Shown here: positions 20,854 to 31,539 of the stretch, piece after piece
How positions within the stretch are numbered: the stretch's first letter is position 1
Layout of the letters: the number at the start of each line of letters is the position of its first letter
The notes under the pieces: model-generated
Databases searched by the model: none
Told to the model about the DNA's origin: nothing
What the model saw: the letters and a program-made list of their open reading frames with translations, nothing else
Program-made: the position numbers and the translations under genes
Assembly: GCA_018343915.1 (NCBI GenBank)
Contig: JABRWF010000008.1
Coordinates: 2,852,001 to 2,916,000, forward strand
Origin: Agroathelia rolfsii
Taxonomy: Eukaryota; Basidiomycota; Agaricomycetes; Amylocorticiales; Amylocorticiaceae
Reading direction: 5' to 3'
Length of the DNA: 64,000 nt

Positions 20854-21705
20854 TTTCATAAGTTGATCTTATGGCCTATCCTGTTCTCCTAATTTTTCTA
20901 TATTTTCTACTATTTTTCTTGAATTTATATCTTTTGATTTGAGTGCATAGGCTTTATTTCTTTATTTTTGGTTTATTGCTGCCTTATTCATATAGTACTA
21001 TACTTCATTTGGGTATGCTTCCTGATCTTCTGATATACATTATTGATTTGCCTCTCCCATCTTTGATACTTCTTCTATCATTGATCTTTCCTATACTGTA
21101 CTTCTGTTCTAACTTCCTTGATCCTTTCTCTTTCCTTTCTTCTATTTCCCTTGATGTAGAGTTAAGAACTATTCTTAGAGTACTTGTAAACAGTATATAG
21201 AGGCCTACCCTTGGGGCCTTTGCAATCCAGCTTGACCACCTTTTGCCCTCTGAGTCATTCTCACTCACACCTGAAAGTTCTTATCTCCCACTCTCTCTCT
21301 TGTGTATTTTACCCCCCCCCCATCATCATCTTTGAATTATTATACCTGGATCCCAAGGTTAAGGGGATATGCTGTGACTCCATGCTCTAAGGGAGTATAA
21401 TACTGAGTGAAAGCATGTGTCACCATGATGTATAAACATGGACTCCTAGGATTAGGGAGTATAAAGAATTGTGTCTAGTCCAAGACAGCATGTCCCATCT
21501 GGCAAAGGGACTTTAAAGAATACCAGTGATTATATGTTGCATGGAAGCCTTCATGAAACAGTGGGAGACCTTACCTCTAGGTCTTTAAACATGAGTTGTA
21601 CCTCCCTACTAGGGGAGATTAAAGATATCAGTAGTACCCCCCCTTTACCTAGCCTTCCCAGGCTAGATGTATTTAGTTGGTTTGAGTTATGAGTGACCCA
21701 TGACA
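20854..21705 (+). repeat. S7 LTR, forward copy
   Basis: 852-bp S7 LTR with a TATATAG box near 21196. Left flank is R1 copy f, right flank is mid-pol of GypG, and no duplication is visible, so a deletion or recombination removed sequence at one side. Confidence 0.82.
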
Positions 21706-22702
21706 CATAAGATGCTCAAACTTATTAGTAGAAACTACTGGTGGCCTGGAATCACAAAGTCCATCAATATATATGTAGAGTTCTGTCTGATCTGCTAAGC
21801 CAACAAAATATCTAGACAACCTCCGGCAGGTCTCCTATCTCTGCTTCCAGTTCTGAGGCATCCATGGGAACATATAATAGCAGACATGATTATGAAACTG
21901 CTAGAGTTACATAGGTATGACTCAATTCTCGTTATTGTTGACTGTCTTACAAAGATGGTTCATCTGATCCCGACAAAGGAAGCAATTACCTCCGCTGAAA
22001 TGGCTGATCTGTATCTCCGAAACATGTTCTGCCTACATGGCCTTCTGAGACAATGGACCTCCAATTGTGGACCCTAGTTTGCTAGTTAAGTGATGAAGGA
22101 AATACATAAATGGTTAGGAATTAAGACATCTCTTTCCACGGCCTACCATCTATAATTAGATGGACAGACAGAACAACTAAACCAGGAGATCAAGGCATAT
22201 ATTTAATACTATGTTTCACACTAATAAGAGGACTGGTTGGAACTTCTTTCCATGGTGGAATTTGCGCTCAATAATCAGCAACAAGTATCTGTCAGAGCAT
22301 CTCTATTTGAACTCAACTATAGCTTCTCTCTATACATGAACCTCACCATGTCCGGAATTGTCAAAATGATTAGAGTGGAGAACTGGTTAACTAAGGTTAC
22401 AGAACTTCAGGAGGACGCCCAAGCTGCTATAAGCCTAGCAAATAAAAAAATGAAGTATTTCTTCAATTGATATGCAAGTGAACAGCCTAAGTATTCATTA
22501 GGAGACAAAGTTTGGCTCAGTATAGAAAACCTGAAGCTCTGCCAGCCTAGCAAAAAGCTTTCTGCCAAATAGATTGGTCTATATAAAATCACAGAGATTG
22601 TTAGAGATTGAGCTTGCTGTTTGGCCATACTATGGAGATAGGTAATTCATGATGTCTTCCATGTCTCCCTACTGAAACCACATTTTGCCTCCAGTAGAAA
22701 TA
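21706..22702 (+). pseudogene. GypG Pol fragment: integrase region, decayed
   Basis: Gypsy pol from the integrase zinc finger (ISRNYWWP, then a C-X2-C remnant) through the D,D-E core (YDSILVIVD near 21915; LDGQTEQLNQE near 22150) to the IN C-terminal region (KVWLSIENLKL, IHDVFHVSLLKPH near 22650). It is closest to the GypB/GypF type. Many in-frame stops (for example 22075, 22087, 22204, 22468). LTRs, gag, PR and RT are absent. A Tc1 element cuts it at 22703 and 45 bp continue at 24326. Confidence 0.85.
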
Positions 22703-24323
22703 CACTGAGTAACAAAACTGTCTCAATGTTTGCATTTTTTACAATTTTTGATCTATATCTCCAGAAATAAAATACTTAAAATTATACTAAAAATACTCCT
22801 ATTAATTATACCATATCTGCTTTAAATTAAGCCTTAGGTCATGTGATTTGGTCAATAAATCATAGAGCTATGTATTATTCTTTCAAGGGGTATCATTGAG
22901 ACAGTTTTGTTGCTAATATTTTCAAAATACAAATTTTATTAAATTTAGTATCTAGTATATCCTCCTTTTGCTTTTATCACCTCTGCCACCCTTCTAGGCA
23001 TACTTTCAATCAACTTTTGACAAACAGATACTGGAATAGCATCCCACTCCTTCTCTATCCTCTCCCAAAGCCCAGTAAGTGATGATGTAGGCTCATCATA
23101 GTCTGCCAGCTTTCTTTTGAGGTGATCCCATAGATGCTCAATAGGATTGAGGTCTAGGGAGTTAGCAGGCCACTCCATAACTTCCAATTCATGGTTTTCA
23201 AACTATTTCATGGCTAGTTTGCTCTTATGTTTAGGGTCATTATCCTACTGAAATATAGTATTGTTAGTATTTTTACCCCATAACTCCATACTATCCTGGA
23301 GTTCATCCTCTAAAATAGACACATGGACTTCTGAGTCCATTTTCCCAATAATCCTGATTGCATATCCAGCCCCATCCCATCCAAAACATCCCCACAATAT
23401 AATATTTCCACCACCAAACTTTTGTGTTCCCTGAACCAACCTATCACTAAGCCCTTCTCCCTTCTTTTTCCACACCCATTTCCTTCCATCAGACCCAATC
23501 CTATTGATCTTAGTCTCATCAGACCAGATCACCCTCTTCCAGTCCTCTAGATTCCAGTGCTGGTGCTCAAGAGCAAAGTTTAATCTAGCTCTTTTATGAT
23601 GAGGCTTAAGACTAGAACTTTTTTTCTTGGTTACAGCCTTTAAACCCTGCTCCCTTAGTCTCCTATGTATGGTTTGGGTAGACACAGACTCCCCAAGTGT
23701 GTTTTTAAGGGCTTTAGTCACATCCATAGCAGTATCAGCCTAACCAGAGCTAATAAGATGGATGGAATGGTGTATAGCAGTAGAGGAAAGCTTAGAGGGA
23801 TGGCCTCCTAAGCTTTTAGAAAGGTGGGGACAGTGTTTAGAACATATTCTGCTAACAGAAGAATGGGATACACCAGTAGCTTTAGCAATATCCCTAGCAG
23901 AATGATGTTTATTAAGTAAGCAGATAACATCAAGGACTTGTTGATTGGATAAAGGTTTCATAGTAGTATAGAGATGATGGTGGTAGCAGTTTAAGAGTTG
24001 TTTGTGTTTATTTGTACTAAATAGGGGGTATTTAAATGTGTGGTGGCACTGCTTACATAATTAGTATAGTATAACTTGTGTTTTACTATAAAAAGTATAT
24101 TTCAATTAAGTGGCAACAAAACTGTCTCAATGATACCCCTTAAAAGAATAATACATAACTCTATGATTTATTGACCAAATCACATGACCTAGGGCTTAAT
24201 TTAAAGCAGATATGGTATACTTGATAGGAGTATTTTTAGTATAATTTTAAGTATTTTATTTCTGGAGATATAGATCAGAAATTATAAAAAATGCAAACAT
24301 TGAGATGGTTTTGTCACTCAGTA
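22703..24323 (-). mobile_element. Tc1-like DD34E DNA transposon, full length
   Basis: 1621-bp element with about 211-bp terminal inverted repeats (22703-22913 and 24113-24323), flanked by TA target duplications (22701-22702, 24324-24325). Removing it rejoins the GypG frame. It holds one transposase on the reverse strand. Each inverted repeat also has an inverted echo of its outer end at its inner end (ACTGTCTCAATG versus CATTGAGACAGT). A 5' remnant of the same family lies at 14990-15683. Confidence 0.95.
22945..23961 (-). pseudogene. Tc1-like transposase, three in-frame stops
   Basis: Frame of about 339 codons, near full length for the family. It starts MKPLSNQQVLD with an N-terminal helix-turn-helix that would bind the inverted repeats, then a catalytic core with D in VIWSDETK, D in DNDPKHKS and E in DLNPIEHLWDHLK, the DD34E pattern of Tc1 transposases, which cut and paste DNA at TA. 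Three TAG stops interrupt it: after LISSG near 23741, before DNDPKH near 23245 and in the 23205-23215 region. The last two read as altered Gln and Trp codons. Otherwise well preserved. Confidence 0.92.
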
Positions 24324-24325
24324 TA

Positions 24326-24370
24326 CCTCTGCACCAGAACCAGTGGAAATTGAAGGGGAGGAGGAGCATG
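24326..24370 (+). pseudogene. GypG Pol, 45-bp continuation
   Basis: Encodes the EPVEIEGEEEHV stretch that precedes the chromodomain in GypB, in frame with 22702 after the transposon is removed; then cut by S6-like sequence. Confidence 0.75.
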
Positions 24371-24567
24371 TGTTGGAATAGCAATCCGTAGCTATGGAGT
24401 ATATGTGACATAGTCACAGTCACGCATAGCATGACATAGTATTTAGAGTAGCCATACATTATAGTTTATACTGCATCTGTTTGTCGGAGTACCATGACCA
24501 AGTACAATGACAAGCAGAATAATATCTTGCTTTTTATATTGATTTTGGCTGGCTGGCTTGCTTAACA
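24371..24567 (+). repeat. S6-like LTR, second copy
   Basis: TGTTGGAATAGC...CTTAACA; aligns with 14569-14787. No target duplication was found. Confidence 0.6.
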
Positions 24568-24820
24568 AAATAACACAAATAGATCCATGTAGCAGTATGT
24601 AAAATTGCATTCTCCTAGTCACTTAATAGATGAATGGCCATCTAACTAGGCAGTGAGCCGTGACATATCTTACTCTAGCCCCCTTGACAATCTCAGCTCC
24701 TGGAGAGCTTCACGTGCATAAAGGTCAATATACCATGCTGGAATAAATATCCAAAACACTGGAGTTAAGCCACTGCCCAGCTCCCCAATTAACGTGCTTG
24801 AACTAGGCAGCACTAGGCTG
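24568..24820. other. Unassigned sequence
   Basis: No supported gene. On the reverse strand there is a purine run (CAAGGGGGCTAGAG) followed by TGTCACGG near 24650, which could be a polypurine tract plus LTR start of an unidentified element. Confidence 0.3.
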
Positions 24821-24825
24821 CCAGT

Positions 24826-26563
24826 TGTTATGAGTTGTAAATTTGGACTATAGATTTTTCATTATTATTTAAAAACATGTATTATATTTCATTTCATTTT
24901 TCTTTTTTATTACCCTTAGAGCGTGGTCTGTAGGCAGTGAGCGGTCCTATGATTGGCCCTCATATGACTAAGCCACATGTCACGACCCGCTAATGCACCT
25001 GGCCACCAAACGTCCCGATCGCGCACATTGACACATGCAAACACCTACGATGGAATCACCAGCGACATCCTCCCTTCTGAGTTGCCGTGTATCCCATGCA
25101 TCGGAAGTGTTTCCAATGTGTCCACTGACGTTTCCCCGGAGCCATGTGCAAGGCCGTCCCTCGCGCTTCCTTCCTATCATCAATGTGCTTCTGTCCATTA
25201 GAGCATTCCACATGCCGACTGGACTTCTCAAAGACATTCCCCAAGTTGCCATGTGCCCGCACCAGCAGATCCTTCCTATCTGGGAAGATTGCGCTTGGTT
25301 CCCCACCTTGATCATGCTCTGATCAACGATCAGACTGCCGATGGTTCCAAAGGAACGCACCCCCGCCTTTGTGCATAGCGTGGCACGACTACTAGAGCGC
25401 ACGGCACACGCTATTACTTATTATCTTTATTGTTTTCTCCTATTTCTTTATTTATCTTTCTGCGACTATTGTATTCTAGTATATATATACTGTACCTGAT
25501 GTAGTAGATACAGTAGTTGGAAAATTAAGTGTGTATCGCCCTAAACAAGCCTTACACCCACTGCATAGCCAGCAGTCAACCTGTGGACTCGAGCATCCTT
25601 GAGTATCTCATCTAGTTATCTTGTCTCTACTTGATCTCTCTGCTCTATACTTGATCTCGCCGGAACACCCGCACTAACCTGCTGTACGCTTGACTGCTTG
25701 CCGCGTCACCCGTATCACCGCAGGCCCCAAGATATCGAAGAGGCAACTCCACGAACCCACAGGGCTGCCATCTGGCAGTGAGCCGCTTAGCAGTTAGTGC
25801 CCCAGGGGCATCACCGCACCACCCGAGCTAGCTGCGAAGGCAGCTCTTGACACTGCACACTACAGGAGTAATTGTGAGTTGTGCATTTCCTGTTCACCAT
25901 TCCGCACAACTCCGGAGTACAAACCTCCGATCACTAACCAATTCCTAATGGATACTAGTTCCGCTACACACCTCTGAGCTTTCACTCCCAAGCTCCTGCG
26001 GAGCTCCACTCCTAAGCATGGAACCTCCGGAAGTGTTGTATCTCTGCACAGCTACCTGTCAAAGTTAGGGAAAAGGTCTTCCCCTGCATACTCTACTTTC
26101 TCTTTATCTTTCCTCTGCGTCAGAACTAGCGCAGAGCTTTTGTAGTAGTATAAGTAGTGTATGTAACTTGTCCTGAAAGGCCAGCTTTGACCTCTTCGCC
26201 TTTAGGCAAGTATTCAGGTTGTATTTCATTAAAGTAGATTACTAATAAAAACTTTGCCTTCAGGGTTCATTAACCTCCGGGCCTAGCCCCACGTCTTAGC
26301 ACATTAACACATTCAATTGGTAGGGTGAAATTCCCTAGAGTAACTAGTTAGATGCGTGACGTGTGATTTGGAGCCTCTGGAACCTCTACCCTCCTCTGAT
26401 AAAAGTCTTTGGAAGCTTTGTAAGATACAAGGAGAGTACCCTTGCCACCCTCAATAGATTAAGGGGATTAGGTAGTATGGGAAAACTTGCATTTTAGGTA
26501 CTTTGTTTAGTGTTGGGAGATTATTTTGATTATCTCCGCATAGTCAAGAGTGATCCCTTGATA
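24826..26563 (+). repeat. Solo S9 LTR (carries R1 copy h)
   Basis: LTR of about 860 bp of its own, TGTTATGAG...CCTTGATA, with target duplication CCAGT (24821-24825, 26564-26568). It resembles the GypB LTR in layout: ATTGGCC and CATATGAC boxes, TATAAG box near 26150, AGCTTTGACCT start motif, and a candidate intron (donor GCAAGT, TACTAAT branch, CAG acceptor). It is interrupted by an R1 at 24978-25852. Confidence 0.85.
24978..25852 (+). repeat. R1 LTR copy h, solo
   Basis: 875-bp forward R1, TGTCACGACC...CTCTTGACA, inside S9. Flanking pentamers CCACA and CTGCA are probably a duplication diverged at two sites. Confidence 0.9.
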
Positions 26564-26567
26564 CCAG

Positions 26568-27430
26568 TGTCATGAATAGGAAATTTTCGCCGATTTTTCG
26601 GTTATTTTCTTGTATTATTTAGACAAGTATTTAATTAGTTATTGCATTTTCTTCTCCTTTTCTTTTATTTTCTTATAAAAATTACCCCTTAGGGCGTGGA
26701 CTATGGGCAGTGCAGTGGTCATGTGATTGGCCCTCATGTGTTCCAAGCCACACATCACAGGAGTAATCTCAGGGCTGTTCGCACTTTTGTTTCACCATCG
26801 CGCACAGCCTAGGAACACAGCCTTCCTTCCCTGAACTATTCCTAACAGTTACTAGTACTGGTCCAGAAACGGATCTCCACACGGATGCCCAGTGGAGTTA
26901 GGGTAAACGTTCTTCCCCTGCATTGCCACTTCTATACTTCTATTCCCCTCTGCGCACAGACCATTAAAGCTGCGCACGGACCTTTCTGTAGTAGTATATA
27001 TAGTGCATGTAACTTGTCCTGAAGAGCTCAGCTTCAACCTCTTTGCCTTCAGGCAAGTAAAACCTAGGTTGTATCTCCTTACATAGATTACTAATATAAA
27101 TCTTCACCTTTAGGGTAAAATCTCCTTAGGCCTAGGCCACATGTCCTAGCCCCCCCCCTCCCTTCTCTCTTCTTCTTTTCCATTTTCTACTAGGAGGTGG
27201 TGTGAATCCCCTCATAAGTGTAAAAAGCATGAACGTTCACCTGAGCATCGATTAAGTAAGAGATAACTGAGTACCCAGCCATCCCTTCAATAGAATTAAG
27301 GGTTTGGTATCAGTGGGAAAGCTCTTATTTAGGTACTTCAATTTTGGTGTTAAGAGTATATTGTTTGATTGTGCACACTAGTAGGCTCCCCACACCCAAT
27401 ATCACATAGTCAAGGAGTATACCCTTAACA
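26568..27430 (+). repeat. GypC 5' LTR
   Basis: 863-bp LTR, TGTCATGAA...CCTTAACA, similar to the GypB LTR. TATA starts at 26995, the start motif AGCTTCAACCT is at 27030-27040, and a candidate 61-nt intron lies at 27053-27113 (GCAAGT donor, TACTAAT branch, TTTAG acceptor). The S9 LTR inserted at its first base. Confidence 0.92.
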
Positions 27431-27432
27431 TT

Positions 27433-27443
27433 AGGTTGAAGCT
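27433..27443 (+). other. GypC primer-binding site (self-priming)
   Basis: AGGTTGAAGCT, 2 nt after the LTR, is the exact reverse complement of 27030-27040. Relative to GypB both partners carry a compensating change, which supports pairing. Confidence 0.75.
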
Positions 27444-27907
27444 ACCAAGATCCCTCGGACTTCCACGGTCTGAGAAGGCAAGAGTGACGATCTTGCACAA
27501 AGAGCCACCCCTTTCTTATATTTAAAACTTACGTACAAATTCTGAGCACGTAAGCAATAAACTACTTCAGGAAGCAATTGTGTAGCGCCCTCCAAAGCCT
27601 ACTTACAACCCTGTCTAGACAAGAATAGTGTGCACAATCCACACAATTTCTTGGCTGTATCCGAAGTACAATAGGCCTAAACAGCTTGGCATTCTAGGAG
27701 CCCTCATTGGGGGTTAAAGTTTATTGTTGCTAAGCGTGAGAGGCACTTTTACCACCCTCCCCTGCCTTTACAAAATTTGCGTGAACTTTTATGTGATTAC
27801 ACTATGAGCAAGCTCTAGCCCCAGCCGAAGAAGAAAAATCCCGTCCACTGCTTTTGGAAACTGGTATGACCACCGGTGACAAAGAAGAACACACATACGC
27901 TCTGTGA
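27444..27907 (+). other. GypC 5' leader
   Basis: Non-coding leader homologous to 52309-52777 of GypB and to 44731-45196 of GypF on the reverse strand. No gene seen. Confidence 0.6.
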
Positions 27908-28558
27908 ATGAGCACACAAAGGGGTACAGCTTATAAACCCAAAGAAGTACCGGTCCCCTGGGCCACTAAATCCACTGCTTCCCCCCCCTGAAGTAACACA
28001 AGAAGTCGCGTCGAGCTCCACTCCACACGTATCAGAAGAAGAAGAAGAAGAATCCGGCAAAGAAGCCATCTCCACACAAGCCTCCCCCCAAAAAACCCCA
28101 GAAGGGCAAGAAGAAGCACCTTCAGAGTATCCCTCCCCCTCTGAATTTCATCGACGCTTTACCACAGAAGCTTCGTACCCCAAGTCTCCTGTTGTACCAC
28201 ATCCCTCTCCCTCTAAAAGCCACCAAGAACGTCAACAAGAAAAACGCAGAGAAACTCTAGAAGAAGAAGAACCTGAAACAATGTTGTTACTACAGGAACT
28301 AGGACAGATCTTGGCACTTCTTCAAGCTAATCAGGCCTGCATCCAAGCCTCTATGGAATAGATGCAAGAAACTCAGGCGCAATTCACAGACCTTCTCGAA
28401 CGAGAGCAACCCGCTCCTATTACCGTTGCGTCGTCAGCTACTCCTAAGGAAATAGGATAAGCCCCAGAAAAGTGGTCAGGAGATTGGTCAAAATACCAGT
28501 CGTTTGTTTTTGGATTTGAGAACCACATCAAACTCAATCCAAAAATTTATGCCACTGA

Positions 28559-29295
28559 TGTCATGAGTTGAACTTTTGGCTTTTCTACTCTCTTGATTTT
28601 TCTCTGGTTTTTCTATATTTTTCCTGATTTTATTTTATTTTATATGATTTTCTTTGATTTTGTGCATTGAATGTTTTGCTTACTATACTTGCATTTCTTT
28701 TCTGATCATTGAATCTTTTTAGAGAGACCTTAGAGTAGTATTCCTTTACCTTATTTTCTACTCTGATTATCTTATCTCATCTTTGATCTTATTGGATATG
28801 CTTTTTACTTTACATGTTTGCATTTCTCCTCTTTGTGGCTGATGTGGCTACACTTTCATTCTCCTCTTCAATATTAGGACTCAGCTACTGTACAGTTCAT
28901 GTATGTACTTAAGGCTGGCTGTCCTAGAGAATGCTTCTCTAGTTCAGACCACTCTGTTCACCACTCAGTATTCTTTGCTCAATCTACTCTTTTACTTTCT
29001 CATGTCTTGGTGATGATGATGCTGGCTTGTCTCTGCTTATGTTCTATGTCTATATTGTCAAGAGAGGCTGTGTATTCTGATAATCAGTGAGGGATAGGGT
29101 ATCCCAATAGTCTGCTCTGTTAGGGACACAGGTATGTAAAGTCCAATGATGTTTGGCATTTGTTAGCCCTTGCCAGGGGTATTCCCACCATGTTTATTTT
29201 CTCAGTTCCCCACCACCTTTTCCATTGTCTCCTACCCCCCCCCCTTTTATGGTTGTTTGGAGTGGTTGGTCATGGCCTCTGGCCATGCCCTGACA
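28559..29295 (+). repeat. Solo S8 LTR in GypC gag
   Basis: 737-bp LTR, TGTCATGAGTTG...CCCTGACA, with duplication ACTGA/ACTAA (28554-28558, 29296-29300; one G to A change). Its first bases resemble S7 but the body differs. Confidence 0.85.
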
Positions 29296-30113
29296 ACTAA
29301 CTACACAAAGGCCAGATTTTTTGTAGGACTATTAGAAGGCACCCCAAAAGCTTAGAGTCAGAAGTTTGACGACGTTATCGACACCAAAGGGTTCAGCTTC
29401 GAAAAAGACTTATACACTAAGTTCAAAGCATTGTATGGTGCAAGAGACTTTGGGAGGATTGCCCTTCAAAAACTACAAGACCTGAAATAGGGCACATCCT
29501 CAGTTGCAGACTTTATAGCAACTTTCTCTACCCTCGCCAATCAAACCAAGTTGTTAGGAGAAGATTTGAGGGTCCGCTATTGGCAAGCCCTCTCCCCAAA
29601 GATCATAGGCATCATTGGCGGATACCTAAAAGAACGCCGTAACTCCTTGGAAAACCTAATGGAGATAGCCGTGGATGCCAAAGAAGGGCTGTGTGATGCA
29701 GGAGTTTGGACAGATGGATGGAAGCCTCAACCCCGCTTCCAGAACACGCAAGGAACAGCCACAAACCCGATTACTATCAATGTAGCACAAACGCCACCTG
29801 CTCCTCCAAACCTTGCAGCACAAGGGAGTCGTCGCCCACCTAGAGATCTCAGCACTGTACAATGCTACAATTGCCAGCAATGGGGACATTTTGCTTCCAA
29901 TTGCACCAACCCTAGAGTATCTAGGTATTAGGGATCCAAACCAAGGGTTCAGGCAATAACAACCCCCTCCCCGGTTACACCCTCCTCAGATCAACTAGGA
30001 GCATCAGCAGTTGCCGACAACATCAACAAGGGTTCTTCCACAATGACAATGGCCGACTTACAGGTACTGGTAGAATAACAGGCTATGGTATTAGCCACCT
30101 TTAAGGACAAGGC

Positions 30114-30120
30114 GGGTTTT
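30114..30120 (+). other. Gag-Pol -1 frameshift heptamer in GypC
   Basis: GGGTTTT directly before gag stop TAG (30121-30123); the -1 frame is open through the protease. Confidence 0.65.
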
Positions 30121-30735
30121 TAGAAGGGTCGACAGAAAGGGCCATTTCGGCCGACCTATACCTCGCAAATCATTTTTCTTCCTTCCTCTCTTGTAACTCC
30201 GTTTCTATTTCTGGTGCACATGGACAGCACCTTCACATACCTCTTATGTTCCATGGACTTTTTTCTTCCCTTGTAACATTAGCCATGATAGACTCTGGTG
30301 CTTCTTCCTCTTTCATCCATTCTTGTTTTATAAAAGAAAATAACATAAAAACAAAAAAATTACCACAATTAATCTCTGTACATAATATAGACAACTCACT
30401 CAATGCCCAAGGAAAAATCGAAAATATTGCGATTCTTGAAACAAGTATTGGAGGAATTCGGAAGAAACTTCCTTTCTTAGTTACGGATATAGGTCCCGAA
30501 AATGTGATCCTTGGGATAGACTGGCTCCGGTTGGAGAACCCGGTAATAGATTGGTCAGCAGGCAAAGTCACACAACCAGACTGCCTGACCATTTCCTCCA
30601 GTCTCCTACCAGAATGGGCTTCTGAGTATACATCAGTCTTCTCAAAAAAAGCCTCCTAGAGACTGCCACTCAGAAAACCCTGGGATCACAAAATTGAGCT
30701 TAAAGATGGTGTACAACTTCGAAGAAGCAAGGCAT
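30120..30735 (+). pseudogene. GypC Pol, protease and RT start, truncated
   Basis: Pol in the -1 frame relative to gag. Protease active site D-S-G-A-S is near 30290, followed by the ILGIDWLRLENPVIDW signature near 30510. There is one TAG at 30657. The frame reaches the region before the RT (RKPWDHKIELKDG) and is cut by the GypE LTR at 30736. Confidence 0.9.
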
Positions 30736-31496
30736 TGTCATGCGCCACATATCCCGATCAATATCCGGGATGTTTTCCAATGCATACCATAATACGCGCT
30801 TACTTGGGTTTCCCGGCGGTGACTTACAATACACCGTCTTGCCAGAACCTCCATGTCACATGCGCCTATCGGAACCAAACCTGATCGCCGATCAACGAAC
30901 TCTGGATGTACCGCGTGGTTTCACTGATGCTCGGCATCAATCAACAACTGCAGCGCTTCTCACTATGCGTGTCAATCCTTCCCTTTCTTATCATTTCCCT
31001 TTTTGACTCATCATTGATTTTATCCATTTTCTTTATTATTCTCACTCTATTGTACATATTCCACTGAGTAGTAGTATATATACATGAATACTTTGTACCT
31101 ACGTACTCTAGTTCGGAAATTCAAATGTCTAGTGACTAAGAACACTTCCCCTCTCATCCCATTTAGTTAGAAGCAGTGACACAAGGGCCAAAGCTATTTG
31201 TTTGGCCAAAGTCCAGACTAAAGCAACTCGCCCTGTCATCCACTAGCGCTTTTGCATCCAACTCCCTTTCCTCCTCTCTTGATCATCATCTCGTTGAGTT
31301 GTGTCGATCGACTTGGCCGTTTGCCAAAGCAGCCGACCCTCTCGATTCATTGCCCATCCTTAGCCTCGCACGTACCCATCACACTGTTGCCTCCGCGAAT
31401 GCCCTTTGCCGCAACTATCTGTCGCCGCATCACCCGTCCGTGTTCTTATTGCGCCGAACCTTCCATCAGGGTCTCCGGCAAGTTTGGTTTGTGATA
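30736..31496 (+). repeat. GypE 5' LTR
   Basis: 761-bp LTR, TGTCATGCG...TTGTGATA (TGACA decayed). TATATATA at 31075-31082 and start motif AGTTCGGAAAT at 31110-31120, again 35 nt downstream. No intron-like repeat of the GypA/GypB kind was seen here. Confidence 0.92.
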
Positions 31497-31498
31497 GT

Positions 31499-31509
31499 AT
31501 TTCCAAACT
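31499..31509 (+). other. GypE primer-binding site (self-priming)
   Basis: ATTTCCAAACT, 2 nt after the LTR, pairs with AGTTCGGAAAT (31110-31120) except for one position, explained by a single G to A change at a CpG in the PBS. Confidence 0.65.
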
Positions 31510-31539
31510 TCCATCTTATTTCACTGCACATTCATAATC

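Larger units (their letters stand above)
27908..30123 (+). pseudogene. GypC Gag, frameshifted, stopped and split by S8
   Basis: Gag homologous to that of GypB. It starts at the ATG at 27908 and has the acidic Ser/Glu region near 28030-28130. The capsid region is broken at 28558 by the S8 LTR and resumes at 29301. The zinc knuckle (CYNCQQWGHFASNC) is near 29860. It ends KDKAGF at TAG 30121. Lesions include an 8-C run near 27981-27988 where GypB spacing requires 7, shifting the frame, and several stops such as TAGs near 28360 and 29928, many readable as mutated Gln or Trp codons. It would package RNA if intact. Confidence 0.88.
26568..30735 (+). mobile_element. GypC, 5' half of a Ty3/gypsy element
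   Basis: Has a 5' LTR, self-primer PBS, gag and the protease/early RT part of pol, then is cut at 30736 by the GypE 5' LTR. The rest of pol and the 3' LTR are not found on the far side of GypE, so the right half was lost. Closely related to GypB and GypF. An S8 solo LTR (28559-29295) interrupts gag. Confidence 0.9.

Noticed and set aside
24568..24820. LINE or crypton end
   Set aside because: No poly-A, reverse transcriptase or tyrosine recombinase motif; only a vague purine tract.
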